A stretch of 55,103 bases of DNA from Nitrospirota bacterium (GCA_020846775.1 JADLDG010000091.1:1-55103), one strand, 5' to 3'. Counted from the first letter of the stretch, positions 1 to 8,953 are shown. The notes: generated from the letters alone by a model not told the origin. A program made the numbers and translations.

Positions 1-1
1 A

Positions 2-88
2 TGGTGCCGAAGGGGGGAGTCGAACCCCCATGTCCTTGCGAACACTAGACCCTGAACCTAGCGTGTCTACCAATTCCACCACTTCGGC
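2..88 (-). tRNA. tRNA-Leu (anticodon CAG)
   Basis: Read on the minus strand this folds as a class II tRNA. The 7-bp acceptor stem starts GCCGAAG and closes with CTTCGGC; there is a D-arm, a 5-bp anticodon stem and a seven-base loop UUCAGGG giving anticodon CAG (reads CUG). A long variable arm and a T-arm with GGTTCGAC follow. The 3' CCA is encoded (positions 2-4 as TGG on the plus strand). The long variable arm and the sequence are typical of leucine tRNA. It lies divergent from rplI, about 150 bases away. Confidence 0.95.
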
Positions 89-169
89 ATTTAGGACGAC
101 ATCACTTGCATGTATGAATGACAATTGTTTATACTACAAAAGGTAGGCATGGGTGTCAAATCTTTTTTA

Positions 170-199
170 TTGACAATGGCATGCCAACTTAGCTATAAC
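170..199 (+). promoter_or_regulatory. Sigma70-type promoter of rplI
   Basis: A perfect -35 TTGACA (170-175) is followed after 18 bases by TATAAC (194-199). Transcription would start near 206, giving a leader of about 33 bases that contains the GGGGGA ribosome-binding site of rplI. The longer open frame starting at 125 begins upstream of this promoter, which supports the internal start at 239. Confidence 0.7.
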
Positions 200-238
200 T
201 GTCAGGTTAGTTATCATCTGAGAGAATGGGGGAATACT

Positions 239-682
239 ATGAAGGTCATTTTAAAAGAAGATGTCAAAGGCTTAGGCAAACTTGGGGAGATAGTAGAAGT
301 ATCCAGCGGCTATAGCAGAAACTTCCTGATTCCGCAGAAGAAGGCGGTAGAGGCTACACCTCACAATATCAAGACAGTGGAACAAAAGAAGAAGGAACTC
401 GAAGAAAAGATGAAGCAAAACCTGCACGCTATTGAAGAAATGTCAAAGAAGATGGGTGAGTTGTCAGTTACCATAGCAAGACAGGTTGGTGAAGGTGAAA
501 AAATGTTTGGTTCTGTGACTACTGCTGATATTGCCGAAGCCATCACAAAGGAAGGCATGACTATAGATAAACACCAGGTAGTTCTTGAAAAACCTATAAA
601 AGAACTCGGGCTCTTCCACGTCCCGGTTAAACTTCATCCGGAAGTTTCTGCTGAAGTCAAGGTGTGGATCGTTAAGCAGTGA
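239..682 (+). CDS. rplI: Large ribosomal subunit protein bL9
   Basis: This encodes ribosomal protein bL9 (147 aa), which binds 23S rRNA near the L1 stalk. The N-terminal domain (about residues 1-50) starts [17 protein letters not shown] and has the family signature with [10 protein letters not shown] charged connecting helix follows, and a C-terminal domain runs from about residue 75 to the end. The start at 239 is chosen over an in-frame start at 125 because it follows GGGGGA at normal spacing and begins the conserved domain exactly. The length is normal. No rpsF/rpsR neighbour is seen, so the gene appears to be transcribed alone from its own promoter. Confidence 0.96.
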   Translation: MKVILKEDVKGLGKLGEIVEVSSGYSRNFLIPQKKAVEATPHNIKTVEQKKKELEEKMKQNLHAIEEMSKKMGELSVTIARQVGEGEKMFGSVTTADIAEAITKEGMTIDKHQVVLEKPIKELGLFHVPVKLHPEVSAEVKVWIVKQ

Positions 683-1007
683 TTAAGTCCTGACTGAGAC
701 CTTATCGTAGCTCCTGAACGGTCCGTTTGATGAAGCTCCACATTCATTGTTCAACAAACGGAAAGTTATGATTTAAACAGACAGACAAACATAGTTTATA
801 CACAGGCTCTAATTAGTTGAGCCTTTATAATCACCCCTCATCAGGCGGATACACCACACCTTGTGACTGAAAATTCACCTGACTTACCTGACTTCGGCCG
901 CCCGGAGTGTGGCTTTCCCTGATATCGGTTTCAACTTCTGTTATTTTGTGAGCTGCTTTGCCCATCTTGCATTGTTGACATAAATTGACCCATTGGAATA
1001 TATTGAA
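683..1007. other. Intergenic region with an imperfect hairpin
   Basis: These 325 bases contain no convincing gene. An inverted repeat pairs 722-734 (TCCGTTTGATGAA) with 750-762, with one mismatch in 13 bp and a 15-base loop. No T-run follows it, so it is at best a weak or Rho-assisted terminator or an mRNA 3' end for rplI. The right end carries the putative promoter of the CoA-binding gene. Nothing else was recognised. Confidence 0.5.
975..1004 (+). promoter_or_regulatory. Putative promoter abutting the CoA-binding gene
   Basis: TTGACA (975-980) is followed by TATATT (999-1004) at an 18-base spacing, or AATATA (997-1002) at 16. The start codon ATG is at 1008, so the transcript would begin at or next to the start codon. 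No Shine-Dalgarno sequence precedes this ATG. This is one of several cases in the window of a promoter abutting a start codon. Confidence 0.45.
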
Positions 1008-1415
1008 ATGGATGATATTGATAAAATCCTACTTGAATCTCGAAATATTGCTGTAGTCGGGATATCCAATAAACTTGGCAGGCCCAGCCTGACAGTGGCA
1101 AGCTATCTGAAGGGGCAGGGTTACAGGATTATACCTGTGAATCCAACTATCCAGGATGTGAATGGAGAAAAAAGTTATCCTGATCTTACATCCATCCCTG
1201 AAAAAGTTGACGTTGTAGATATATTCAGAAAGCCGGAGGATGTCCTTCCTGTGGTGGAAGAGGCTATAAGGATCGGGGTAAAGGCGATATGGATGCAGGA
1301 AGGAATTGTAAATGAGGAGGCAGCGGGCAAGGCACGAGCGGCTGGTTTGCATGTAGTAATGGACAAATGTATGTTGAAAGAGCATTCGCGGTTGAAACGA
1401 GAGGGCAGAATATAA
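1008..1415 (+). CDS. CoA-binding domain protein (YccU-like)
   Basis: A 135-residue single-domain protein of the CoA_binding_2 family. It has a Rossmann fold with N-terminal NIAVVGISNKLGRPS, then YRIIPVNPT, VDVVDIFRKPEDV and a C-terminal AAGLHVVMDKCMLKEH, all in the same order as in E. coli YccU. Family members bind CoA or a related nucleotide, but no general function is established. ATG 1008 is preferred to TTG 993 because it directly precedes the family start (DDIDKILLES) and fits the promoter position. A palindromic repeat and polX follow on the same strand. Confidence 0.85.
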   Translation: MDDIDKILLESRNIAVVGISNKLGRPSLTVASYLKGQGYRIIPVNPTIQDVNGEKSYPDLTSIPEKVDVVDIFRKPEDVLPVVEEAIRIGVKAIWMQEGIVNEEAAGKARAAGLHVVMDKCMLKEHSRLKREGRI

Positions 1416-1427
1416 GGACCATGTAGA

Positions 1428-1498
1428 TGTCATTCCCGCTTATGCGGGAATCCAGAACGATGACTTAATTCTGGATTCCAACTTTCGTAGGAATGACA
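1428..1498. repeat. Family C palindromic repeat (REP/MITE-like)
   Basis: A nested palindrome of 71 bases. The ends TGTCATTCC (1428-1436) and GGAATGACA (1490-1498) are perfect inverted repeats. Inside, GGAATCCAGAA and TTCTGGATTCC form a second inverted pair, and a small CCCGC/GCGGG hairpin lies near the left end. Repeats with TCATTCC/GGAATGA ends are common dispersed elements in bacterial genomes. It sits between the CoA-binding gene and polX, and only one copy was seen here. Confidence 0.7.
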
Positions 1499-1526
1499 GG
1501 CAGTCAGGAGCATTTTAGAGTAAATA

Positions 1527-3290
1527 ATGAATAAACTTGATGTCAGTAAGATCCTGGAGGAGATAGGCATCCTCCTTGAGCTTAAAGGCGAAAATCCCTT
1601 TAAATTCAGGGCGTATCATAATGCAGCAGTATCTGTTGAGGCGCTTGAAGAAGATTTGGATAAGGCCATCGAAGATGGCACTCTTGCGGAACAGAAGGGT
1701 ATAGGAAAGGGTCTGTATGAAAAGATAGTTGAGCTCAATCGCACTGGCCGCCTTAAATACTACGACGACCTTAAAAAGGAGCTCCCTGCCGGTCTTCTGG
1801 AGATCATACGGATTCCTGGTGTTGGTCCAAAAAAGGCAAAGGCACTTTTCGATGAACTTGGAATATCTACTGTAGGTGAGCTTGAGTATGCCTGCATTGA
1901 AAACAGGCTCGTTGGTCTTCATGGTTTTGGTGAAGCTACTCAGGAGAAGATATTAAAAGGGATAGAGTATTACAGGAAGGGGATGGGACATCACCTTTTT
2001 AATGTTGCCCTGAAGGACGCTGAACGACTTCTTTCTTTACTGGATAAGAATAAGGATGTCAAGATGAGCAGTATTGCCGGAAGTATCAGACGCAGAAAAG
2101 AGGTTATCAAGGATATAGATATTGTGGCAAGTGCCAGACACAAGAGTGCAGAATCGGTCATGGACTTCTTTACTACCCTTCCTGATGTCCAATCCATTAC
2201 AGGTAAAGGTGATACCAAATCAAGCGTTATTCTTAACAGTGGTATAAATGCTGATCTTAGAATTGTTTCTGACAGCGAGTACCCTTTTGCTCTCCATTAC
2301 TTCACGGGCAGCGCCGAACACAATACTGCGATGCGCAGCCGTGCAAAGAAATTCGGCCTCAAATTGAACGAATATGGTCTCTTTAAGGGAGAAGATTCTT
2401 TACCATGTAAGAGTGAGGAGGAGATATTCAAGGCCCTCGGACTCATGTACATTCCCCCTGAGTTGAGAGAGGATAAGGGGGAGATCGAGGCAGCAGAACA
2501 GGGCAGCATACCAGAGCTAATTGAATCCGATGATATAAAAGGGATTTTCCATGTGCATACTACATACAGTGATGCAAACATGACACTGCATGAGGCTGTG
2601 ACTCTGGCAAAGGGGGCAGGTTATCAGTATATAGGCATCACAGATCATAGTAAATCTGCATACTATGCAGGAGGTCTCACTGAAGAAAAATTGCGTGCGC
2701 AGCATGATGAGATTGACGAATTAAACAGCAAGCTAAAAGACTTCTATATATTTAAGGGAATAGAGTGTGAGATACTCTCTGATGGTTCCCTTGACTACAA
2801 TGATGAAATACTATCCAAATTCGATTTTGTGATTGCCTCGGTTCACAGCGGATTCAATATGAGCGAAGAGGTGATGACTGAGAGGATTATCACGGCGATA
2901 TCTAATCCATATACAACCATGCTCGGTCATCCTACAGGGCGTCTGCTCCTCTCAAGAGAAGGTTATAAGGTGGACATCTACAAAGTTATAGATGCTGCTG
3001 CAGAACATGGTGTTGCAATTGAAATAAACGCCCACCCCTACAGGTTGGATCTGGACTGGAGGTACTGTAAGTATGCAAAGGAGCGGGGAGTAAAGATCAG
3101 CATTAACCCTGATGCCCACCATGCAGAAGATATCGCCAATGTCTCATATGGAGTCGGAATAGCAAGAAAGGGCTGGCTTACAAGAAAAGATGTATTAAAC
3201 ACCATGACTCTTGGAGAAATTAAGAAGAAATTTGCTCTGGGGAATGAAAATAATCCCCCTTACTCCCCCTTTTTCAAAGGGGGAAATTAG
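1527..3290 (+). CDS. polX: DNA polymerase/3'-5' exonuclease PolX
   Basis: A 587-residue family X DNA polymerase fused to a PHP nuclease domain, expected to act in gap-filling base excision repair. The N-terminal region (about 1-150) has helix-hairpin-helix motifs, including RIPGVGPKKAKALF. The nucleotidyltransferase core carries D196-I-D198 and a third acidic residue at D243 (NADLRIV). The PHP domain begins near residue 339 with FHVHTTYSD (H342, H344) and includes YIGITDHS and the late metal site SINPDAHH. The last residues (NNPPYSPFFKGGN) are encoded by the left part of a family A repeat, which also supplies the TAG stop. This tail is probably not ancestral. Confidence 0.95.
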   Translation: MNKLDVSKILEEIGILLELKGENPFKFRAYHNAAVSVEALEEDLDKAIEDGTLAEQKGIGKGLYEKIVELNRTGRLKYYDDLKKELPAGLLEIIRIPGVGPKKAKALFDELGISTVGELEYACIENRLVGLHGFGEATQEKILKGIEYYRKGMGHHLFNVALKDAERLLSLLDKNKDVKMSSIAGSIRRRKEVIKDIDIVASARHKSAESVMDFFTTLPDVQSITGKGDTKSSVILNSGINADLRIVSDSEYPFALHYFTGSAEHNTAMRSRAKKFGLKLNEYGLFKGEDSLPCKSEEEIFKALGLMYIPPELREDKGEIEAAEQGSIPELIESDDIKGIFHVHTTYSDANMTLHEAVTLAKGAGYQYIGITDHSKSAYYAGGLTEEKLRAQHDEIDELNSKLKDFYIFKGIECEILSDGSLDYNDEILSKFDFVIASVHSGFNMSEEVMTERIITAISNPYTTMLGHPTGRLLLSREGYKVDIYKVIDAAAEHGVAIEINAHPYRLDLDWRYCKYAKERGVKISINPDAHHAEDIANVSYGVGIARKGWLTRKDVLNTMTLGEIKKKFALGNENNPPYSPFFKGGN

Positions 3291-3331
3291 TTACCCCCCT
3301 ATAGAAAAGGGGGGTCAGGGGGGATTTGAAA
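3252..3331 (+). repeat. Family A palindromic repeat, copy A1
   Basis: This copy has the complete pattern: an outer AATCCCCC arm, an inner hairpin CCCCC-TTTTTCAAA-GGGGG, a second inner hairpin of CCCCCC and GGGGGG arms, then TCAGGGGGGATT closing the outer stem, and the flank TGAAAGG. It overlaps the 3' end of polX, supplying its last codons and stop. It ends about 22 bases before the start codon of the cyclase gene, with its G-rich end towards that gene. Confidence 0.85.
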
Positions 3332-3353
3332 GGCTATTTTAGGGTGAATAAAC

Positions 3354-3986
3354 ATGAAAATATATGACATATCCGTTACAATATCCCCTGACCTGCCTGT
3401 TTGGCCCGGCGACCCCCCGGTCAGCATAGAGCGTGTAGCAAAGATTGAAGACGGGGCAAACGCCAATGTCTCCAGGATTGCAATGGGAGTACATACCGGT
3501 ACGCACGTGGATGCACCATTTCATTTCCTCACTGATGGCGCTACAGCAGAACAACTCCCTCTTGATTTGCTCACAGGTCCTGCCTATGTCCTTGAACTAC
3601 CAGGCGTGAAAGTTATCACATCATCTGTATTGAAACAGGCTTCAATACCCTCCGGAACGCTCCGTCTCCTGATAAAGACAGACAACTCCGGATACTGGAA
3701 GGACAGCGGGGCAACTTTTCAAACCGGTTTTACTGGTATCAACTCTGACGGTGCTGAGTTTCTTGTAAATCTTGGAGTAAAATTGATTGGAATGGATTAC
3801 CTGTCAGTAGCGCCTTATAAGCAAAGCCGGCCTACTCACTTAGCCCTGCTTAACGCCGGCGTTGTGATCATTGAGGGCTTGAATCTGTCGGAAATTACCC
3901 AGGGATATTTTACCTTATACTGCCTCCCAATCAAACTGGCGGGATGTGACGGTGCACCGGCACGGGCCATATTGATAAGCGACTGA
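3354..3986 (+). CDS. Cyclase family protein (kynurenine formamidase-like)
   Basis: A 210-residue member of the cyclase/KynB-type metal-dependent hydrolase family. It carries the signature HTGTHVDAPFH at residues 47-57, in which H47, H51, D53 and H57 are the expected divalent-metal ligands and catalytic residues. The N-terminus (MKIYDISVTISPDLPVWPGD) is typical. Family members hydrolyse formylkynurenine or related amides or lactones; no kynurenine pathway neighbour is seen, so the substrate is unknown. AGGGTGA lies seven bases before the ATG. A family A repeat lies just upstream. Confidence 0.88.
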   Translation: MKIYDISVTISPDLPVWPGDPPVSIERVAKIEDGANANVSRIAMGVHTGTHVDAPFHFLTDGATAEQLPLDLLTGPAYVLELPGVKVITSSVLKQASIPSGTLRLLIKTDNSGYWKDSGATFQTGFTGINSDGAEFLVNLGVKLIGMDYLSVAPYKQSRPTHLALLNAGVVIIEGLNLSEITQGYFTLYCLPIKLAGCDGAPARAILISD

Positions 3987-4023
3987 CGTCTTTACCTCAA
4001 GGCAAAGGGAATTATCAAGTTAA

Positions 4024-4425
4024 CTACTTCGCAGGTGTTATGCTTGCATCTTCAATAATGGCATCATAAATGTAGCCGGCGCCAAAGTCTTTACCTACGG
4101 CAAGTGTTCCGGTAATGATTACTTTGTCTCCGATTTTGACAATGTCCTGTGTTGTTGCAGTTAAATCATTGGTGCCGGGTTTTCCGCTTCCGTCTTTTAT
4201 GTGAACCCAGTTCTTCCCCATGATGCCGCTGTTGAATTTTACAACTTCTCCCTTTATTGTGATCCTCTTGCCCTTGAGTGCGTCCTTACCGGCAAAGACC
4301 TCTTCAATCTTCTTTATATCTCTGGCTGCTGCAGAATGCTCTGCTTCTGCTGAGTAGACATTGTTTATGGTCCCTGCGCTCAAGACGGCTGTTAACGATA
4401 AGACGACAATTAAATTCGATTTCAT
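4024..4425 (-). CDS. Periplasmic OB-fold protein
   Basis: A 133-residue exported protein. The signal peptide (about residues 1-24) ends near VYSAEA. The rest is one OB-fold-like domain: KGKRITIKGEVVKFNSGIMG, NWVHIKDGSG, NDLTATTQDIVKIGDKVIITGT and DFGAGYIYDAIIEDA. Similar small periplasmic OB-fold proteins occur with c-type cytochromes in anaerobic diderms, but their role is not defined. The start at 4425 is chosen because AGGAGG lies seven bases upstream; an earlier in-frame ATG at 4458 lacks a site. It converges with the cyclase gene and diverges from leuS. Confidence 0.75.
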   Translation of the reverse strand: MKSNLIVVLSLTAVLSAGTINNVYSAEAEHSAAARDIKKIEEVFAGKDALKGKRITIKGEVVKFNSGIMGKNWVHIKDGSGKPGTNDLTATTQDIVKIGDKVIITGTLAVGKDFGAGYIYDAIIEDASITPAK

Positions 4426-4556
4426 CTGGTATCCTCCTGAATTTCCGGGTTGTTTCATATCAGTTATGCAGATTCATCTGATTAAAGTAGCATGAGGAGA
4501 TTATCATAGCAATTGATTTTTATTAATATGCATAAGATTACCTGAAATTCCCCGTA

Positions 4557-4584
4557 TTGACAGCCCTCCTCATAGGGTTATAGA
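4557..4584 (+). promoter_or_regulatory. Promoter of leuS, start codon at the expected +1
   Basis: A perfect TTGACA (4557-4562) is followed after 16 bases by TATAGA (4579-4584, in TATAGAAT). The leuS ATG is at 4595, only 10 bases after the -10 box. The expected transcription start is thus about 3-5 bases before the ATG, leaving no room for a Shine-Dalgarno sequence, and none is present. Confidence 0.65.
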
Positions 4585-4594
4585 ATACCCGTCT

Positions 4595-7078
4595 ATGTCT
4601 GTAAAATATGACCATAAAGAAATAGAGCCAAGGTGGCAGCAATACTGGGAAGACAGTGGCACTTTTAAGGTGACAGAGGACTCCTCTAAGCCCAAATACT
4701 ACTGCCTTGAGATGTTTCCGTATCCTTCAGGCAGGATACATATGGGGCATGTTCGGAACTATTCCATCGGAGATGTGATTGCGCGGCATAAGACCATGCG
4801 CGGTTTTAATGTATTGCACCCGATGGGCTGGGATTCATTCGGGCTTCCTGCAGAAAATGCGGCAATAGAAAAGGGTGTTCATCCTGCCGTATGGACAAGT
4901 CAAAATATAGCGTACATGAAACATCAATTGAAGAGGATGGGGCTGTCTTATGACTGGGGGCGCGAGATTACCACCTGTGAGCCTGCTTATTATAAGTGGA
5001 ATCAATGGTTTTTTCTAAAGATGTATGAAAAAGGGCTTGCGTATAAGCGGAGGTCGAGCGTGAACTGGTGCGGTTCATGTGAGACTGTCCTTGCCAATGA
5101 ACAGGTTGTTGATGAAAGCTGCTGGCGCTGCAGCTCAGCTGTTGAGCAAAAAAACCTGGAACAGTGGTTTTTTAAAATAACGCATTATGCTGAAGAACTG
5201 CTGTCAGGATGTGACAACCTTCCGGGGTGGCCGGAGCGGGTACTGACCATGCAGAGGAACTGGATTGGAAAGAGTGTGGGTGTTGAAATTGACTTCCCCC
5301 TTGCAGACAGTAATATCCCTGTCAGGATATTTACCACAAGGCCGGATACATTATTCGGCGCTACGTTTATGAGCCTTGCCCCTGAACATCCTCTGGTTAA
5401 TGAACTTATTCGGGGGACTGAGACTGAGACCGGTGTCAGGGATTTCATAGAGCGTGTGAAGCGCCAGGATAAGATCGTCCGGACCTCTGCAGATGTGGAG
5501 AAGGAAGGGGTGTTTACAGGACGATACGCCATAAACCCGCTTACCAGGGAAAAGATACCTGTATGGGTTGCGAACTTTGTTCTGGTTGAGTATGGAACAG
5601 GATCCATAATGGCTGTGCCTGCACATGATCAGAGGGATTATGAATTCGCAGGGAAATATAAGATCCCAAAGAGGGTTGTAATCCAGAATAATGAGGGGAC
5701 ACTCTCTGTTGATTCAATGACAGCGGCATATACGGAGGAGGGGGTCCTTGTAAATTCCGGACAATTCAGCGGAGTTAAGTCTTCTGAAGCCATTGGACTG
5801 ATTGCAGCATACATTGAAAAAGAGGGAATGGGCAAATGCACTGTTAATTACAAGATCCGTGACTGGGGTGTTTCAAGACAACGCTACTGGGGGACACCAA
5901 TACCTGTTATTTACTGTGACAAATGCGGGACTGTACCAATACCGGAAAATGAACTTCCGGTATTGCTGCCCAAAGATGTTGCATTTACAGGAAAGGGGGG
6001 CTCACCGCTGCTCCAATCGAGGGAGTTTATAGAAACCAGGTGCCCGGCTTGTGACGGGGATGGAAGACGGGAGACAGATACCATGGATACATTCGTTGAT
6101 TCGTCGTGGTATTTCCTCCGTTACTGCTCACCACATTCGGACAAATTCCCTTTTAACAGCAATCATATCTCTTACTGGATGAATGTAGACCAGTATATTG
6201 GAGGCATTGAACACGCAGTACTCCATTTGCTCTATTCAAGGTTCGTTACGAGGGTAATTCGAGACCTTGGTCTTATACAAAACGATGAACCATTCATGAA
6301 CCTCCTTACGCAGGGTATGGTCATAAAAGACGGAGCAAAGATGTCCAAGTCCAAAGGTAATGTCGTTGATCCCGATTATATTATTGAGACCTTCGGCGCT
6401 GATACTGCGAGGCTTTTTTCATTGTTTGCCGCACCGCCTGAAAAAGATCTCGACTGGAATGACAGGGGAGTAGAGGGTGCCCACAGATTCCTGTCACGAA
6501 TATACAGAAAGGTAGCGGAATTGGCGCCGTTCTTCAATGGTCTCCCCGATTCATGCCCGGAGGGAGAACTGCCTGCTGATTTAAAAAATCTCAGAAAAGC
6601 GGTGCATCAGACTATCAAGAAGGTTACAGATGATATTGATGTATTCCATTTCAACACGGCAATAAGTTTTATCATGGAACTGGTCAACAATATTTACCTT
6701 GTTCCTGTTGATGGACGTACCGGGGATAAGGTATTCCTTTTTGCCATGAAAGAGGCCATGGATAACGTTGTCCTTCTATTGTCCCCCTTTGCCCCTCACA
6801 TCTCTGAGGAGATGTGGACTATGCTTGGTCATGAACCTTCTGTATTAAAATACAAATGGCCTTCCTGCAGTGACGAGATAGCTTCTGAAGAGGAGAGGAT
6901 TATTATCATACAGGTAAATGGCAAGGTCAGGAGTAAGATTATGGTGCCAGCAGGTTCAGGGGAAGAGGAAATAAGGGAAAAAGCACTCTCGGATGAAAGG
7001 CTAAAGAGTTTTCTTGGTGACAAAACTCCAAAAAAGGTATTTGTTGTACAAGGTAAACTGGTGAATATAGTTATATAA
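4595..7078 (+). CDS. leuS: Leucyl-tRNA synthetase
   Basis: An 827-residue class Ia aminoacyl-tRNA synthetase that charges tRNA-Leu. The HIGH signature appears as HMGH in [16 protein letters not shown] near residues 42-57. The CP1 editing domain includes [12 protein letters not shown] and the [15 protein letters not shown] region. The KMSKS loop is [15 protein letters not shown]. The C-terminal anticodon-binding and tRNA-interacting domain ends in VNGKVRSK..., and the length matches bacterial LeuRS. The ATG at 4595 has no ribosome-binding site but lies right behind a good promoter. lptE follows after two bases and holA after that, probably as one operon. Confidence 0.97.
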   Translation: MSVKYDHKEIEPRWQQYWEDSGTFKVTEDSSKPKYYCLEMFPYPSGRIHMGHVRNYSIGDVIARHKTMRGFNVLHPMGWDSFGLPAENAAIEKGVHPAVWTSQNIAYMKHQLKRMGLSYDWGREITTCEPAYYKWNQWFFLKMYEKGLAYKRRSSVNWCGSCETVLANEQVVDESCWRCSSAVEQKNLEQWFFKITHYAEELLSGCDNLPGWPERVLTMQRNWIGKSVGVEIDFPLADSNIPVRIFTTRPDTLFGATFMSLAPEHPLVNELIRGTETETGVRDFIERVKRQDKIVRTSADVEKEGVFTGRYAINPLTREKIPVWVANFVLVEYGTGSIMAVPAHDQRDYEFAGKYKIPKRVVIQNNEGTLSVDSMTAAYTEEGVLVNSGQFSGVKSSEAIGLIAAYIEKEGMGKCTVNYKIRDWGVSRQRYWGTPIPVIYCDKCGTVPIPENELPVLLPKDVAFTGKGGSPLLQSREFIETRCPACDGDGRRETDTMDTFVDSSWYFLRYCSPHSDKFPFNSNHISYWMNVDQYIGGIEHAVLHLLYSRFVTRVIRDLGLIQNDEPFMNLLTQGMVIKDGAKMSKSKGNVVDPDYIIETFGADTARLFSLFAAPPEKDLDWNDRGVEGAHRFLSRIYRKVAELAPFFNGLPDSCPEGELPADLKNLRKAVHQTIKKVTDDIDVFHFNTAISFIMELVNNIYLVPVDGRTGDKVFLFAMKEAMDNVVLLLSPFAPHISEEMWTMLGHEPSVLKYKWPSCSDEIASEEERIIIIQVNGKVRSKIMVPAGSGEEEIREKALSDERLKSFLGDKTPKKVFVVQGKLVNIVI

Positions 7079-7080
7079 AA

Positions 7081-7674
7081 ATGGGTTCACAAAGGAAGCT
7101 AATAATACCTTCCCCTTCAAGGGGAGGGAAAGGGTGGGGATGGGTTTGCCTCTTCTTATGCTCTTTCTTACTCCTCACGGCATGCGGATACCATATGGCC
7201 GGCACAGGCGGTCATCTTAAAACCGGTGTCAAATCGCTTTTTATCCCTGTCTTTGAAAATAAGACCATGGAACCTATCATAGAGGAGGATCTTACGGTCG
7301 CAGTTGTAAGGGAATTTCTGAAGGATGGGAGGATAGAGGTTGTTGACAAATCAAAGGCGGATATGATTTTAAAGGGGAGTGTTGTTTCCTATAAAGAAAC
7401 ACCTGTCTCCTTTGACGCCTCATATATTGTTGAATACCGGGTAACTGTAACAACACATTTAATTCTACAGGAGAATACCCCCCTCCAGATCGGGGAAAGT
7501 AAAGGACCAGTTCCTTCAGTCAATCCTCTCTGGGAAAAGGACATTACTTCAACTGCAGAATATAAGGTCAGCAGTGATGTCATGGTCACAAGGGTCTCAA
7601 AGCTTTCAGCGCTTAGAGAGATTGCAAGAAACCTCTCTGAGGAAGCAGCAGACAGGGTATTATTGGGATGGTAG
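7081..7674 (+). CDS. lptE: LPS-assembly lipoprotein LptE
   Basis: A 197-residue outer-membrane lipoprotein of the LptE family, the plug and partner of LptD in lipopolysaccharide insertion. The lipobox LLTAC gives lipidation at C35, followed by GYHMAG as in the family, and VKSLFIPVFENKTMEP is the typical first strand. The C-terminal part has VSKLSALREIARNLSEEAADRV. The signal peptide is unusual: its n-region contains PSPSRGGKGWGWV, encoded by a family B repeat (7108-7145). No alternative start lies downstream of the repeat and before the hydrophobic core, so the repeat must be translated. It follows leuS directly. Confidence 0.88.
   Translation: MGSQRKLIIPSPSRGGKGWGWVCLFLCSFLLLTACGYHMAGTGGHLKTGVKSLFIPVFENKTMEPIIEEDLTVAVVREFLKDGRIEVVDKSKADMILKGSVVSYKETPVSFDASYIVEYRVTVTTHLILQENTPLQIGESKGPVPSVNPLWEKDITSTAEYKVSSDVMVTRVSKLSALREIARNLSEEAADRVLLGW
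7108..7145. repeat. Family B repeat, copy B1 (translated in lptE)
   Basis: CCTTCCCCTTCAAGGGGAGGG with a GGGTGGGGATGGG tail. The core is a palindrome around CCCCTT/AAGGGG. Read in frame it encodes the arginine- and glycine-rich n-region of the LptE signal peptide. A second copy in mfd (45463-45503) encodes nearly the same peptide (PSPSRGGSGSGWG). Confidence 0.8.
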
Positions 7675-7699
7675 TTGATAAGTTATCCGGAGGTGGTGT

Positions 7700-8722
7700 G
7701 TGGCTGGAATAAGTTATACAGAATTCTCAGGACGTTTCAAGGGGATTAAGCCTTCCCCTGTCTATTTATTTACAGGCGGGGAGCAGCTCTTTATTGATGA
7801 AGGGGTACAACTTGTAAGTGATAGATTGCTTGATAAAGGAATCCGGGAGTTTAATTACGATATTTTATCTGCTTCAGATGTAAAGGCCGCAAACGTTATA
7901 GGGATTGCTGAGACACTCCCTGTAATGACCAGCTACAGGGTTGTTGTATTAAAAAATGTTGATGAATGGACGTCAAAAGAGAGGGAGAGCCTTATTTCTT
8001 ATATTAATAACCCTTCTCCCACTACCTGCCTGATCCTTACAGCCGTAAAACTGGACAAACGCGAAAAGTTTGCATCTTCGATAGGCAGGAACGGGGTTAT
8101 GGTACTTTGCCAGCCGCTAATAAAGAATCAGCTTGGAGGCTGGATCAGGCAGGAGGTAAAGCGTTCAGGAATAGCTATAAATGATGATGCTGCCTATATG
8201 CTCTCTGAAATGGCAGGCAGCGATATGATGTCGCTCAGGAATGACATTGAGAAGCTTACGCTATATAGCAGGGATAAAAAGACGATATCCCTGAGTGATG
8301 TTACAAAGGTATCGAACAATATACGAAGCGTCTCTGTATTTGAGGTTATTAATGCAATATTTGACAGGAGATTGAATGATGCAATCCTGGCCCTGAAGCG
8401 GGCGATGGATGAGGGAGAAGCTCCAGTCAAGATATTCTTTTTCATTACTAAGGAAGTCAGGACAATGCTGAAGGCCAATGTACTGATCGATGCGGGTGAA
8501 AAACCTGACAAGGCTGCGATTCACGCCGGCGTACCCCCTTTTAAGGCCGGAGAGTTTTCTCAGCGCCTGAAGAAGTTTACGGGGAAGGAGCTGAACAAAA
8601 TATTTGAGAGCCTGATTGAGACAGACAGCCTTTTAAAAGGATCAGCAATCAAACCGGCTATTGTATTGGAAAAACTCTTGTTAACTGTTTGCGGATTTGT
8701 TAACGCGGGTGGTAAGCCTTGA
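7700..8722 (+). CDS. holA: DNA polymerase III subunit delta
   Basis: A 340-residue clamp-loader delta subunit, which opens the beta clamp DnaN. The AAA+-like N-terminal domain includes SPVYLFTGGEQLFIDEG and REFNYDILSASD. The middle and C-terminal helical collar includes AGSDMMSLRNDIEKL and the final domain with LKGSAIKPAIVLEKLLLTVC. The start is GTG at 7700 with GGAGGTG four to five bases upstream. Its 3' end overlaps the 3' end of rpsT on the other strand by 42 bases. It follows lptE after 25 bases in the leuS-lptE-holA order known from other diderms. Confidence 0.93.
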   Translation: MAGISYTEFSGRFKGIKPSPVYLFTGGEQLFIDEGVQLVSDRLLDKGIREFNYDILSASDVKAANVIGIAETLPVMTSYRVVVLKNVDEWTSKERESLISYINNPSPTTCLILTAVKLDKREKFASSIGRNGVMVLCQPLIKNQLGGWIRQEVKRSGIAINDDAAYMLSEMAGSDMMSLRNDIEKLTLYSRDKKTISLSDVTKVSNNIRSVSVFEVINAIFDRRLNDAILALKRAMDEGEAPVKIFFFITKEVRTMLKANVLIDAGEKPDKAAIHAGVPPFKAGEFSQRLKKFTGKELNKIFESLIETDSLLKGSAIKPAIVLEKLLLTVCGFVNAGGKP

Positions 8723-8953
8723 AACAATCCTGCTGGCCTTGTTCTTGTGGATAAGGCCCTTGCCGGCAACTTTATCAATATAGGCAGTCGCTAACCTGAG
8801 ATTTTCCTTACTATCCTGAGTCTCCTTATCTTCTGCAGATGTTACAACCTTCTTAACCAGTGTCTTCAAGGTAGACATAGCTGCCTTATTTCTAAGTCTT
8901 TTTTTCTCTGACTGCTTTGCCCTCTTAAGGGCTGATTTATGTCTTAATGCCAC
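8681..8953 (-). CDS. rpsT: Small ribosomal subunit protein bS20
   Basis: A 90-residue, highly basic, all-helical ribosomal protein starting MALRHKSALKRAKQSEKKR, which binds the 5' domain of 16S rRNA. The start codon is GTG at 8953, nine bases after AGGAG, as is common for rpsT. The last codons overlap the end of holA on the opposite strand (8681-8722). It has its own promoter upstream. Confidence 0.96.
   Translation of the reverse strand: MALRHKSALKRAKQSEKKRLRNKAAMSTLKTLVKKVVTSAEDKETQDSKENLRLATAYIDKVAGKGLIHKNKASRIVSRLTTRVNKSANS

Noticed and set aside
125-238. N-terminal extension of rplI from 125
   Set aside because: The promoter at 170-199 lies inside it, bL9 proteins begin at MKVIL, and the ATG at 239 has a ribosome-binding site.
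4426-4594. T-box or other leucine-responsive leader before leuS
   Set aside because: No T-box sequence, no specifier hairpin and no terminator was seen; the promoter abuts the start codon, leaving no leader.
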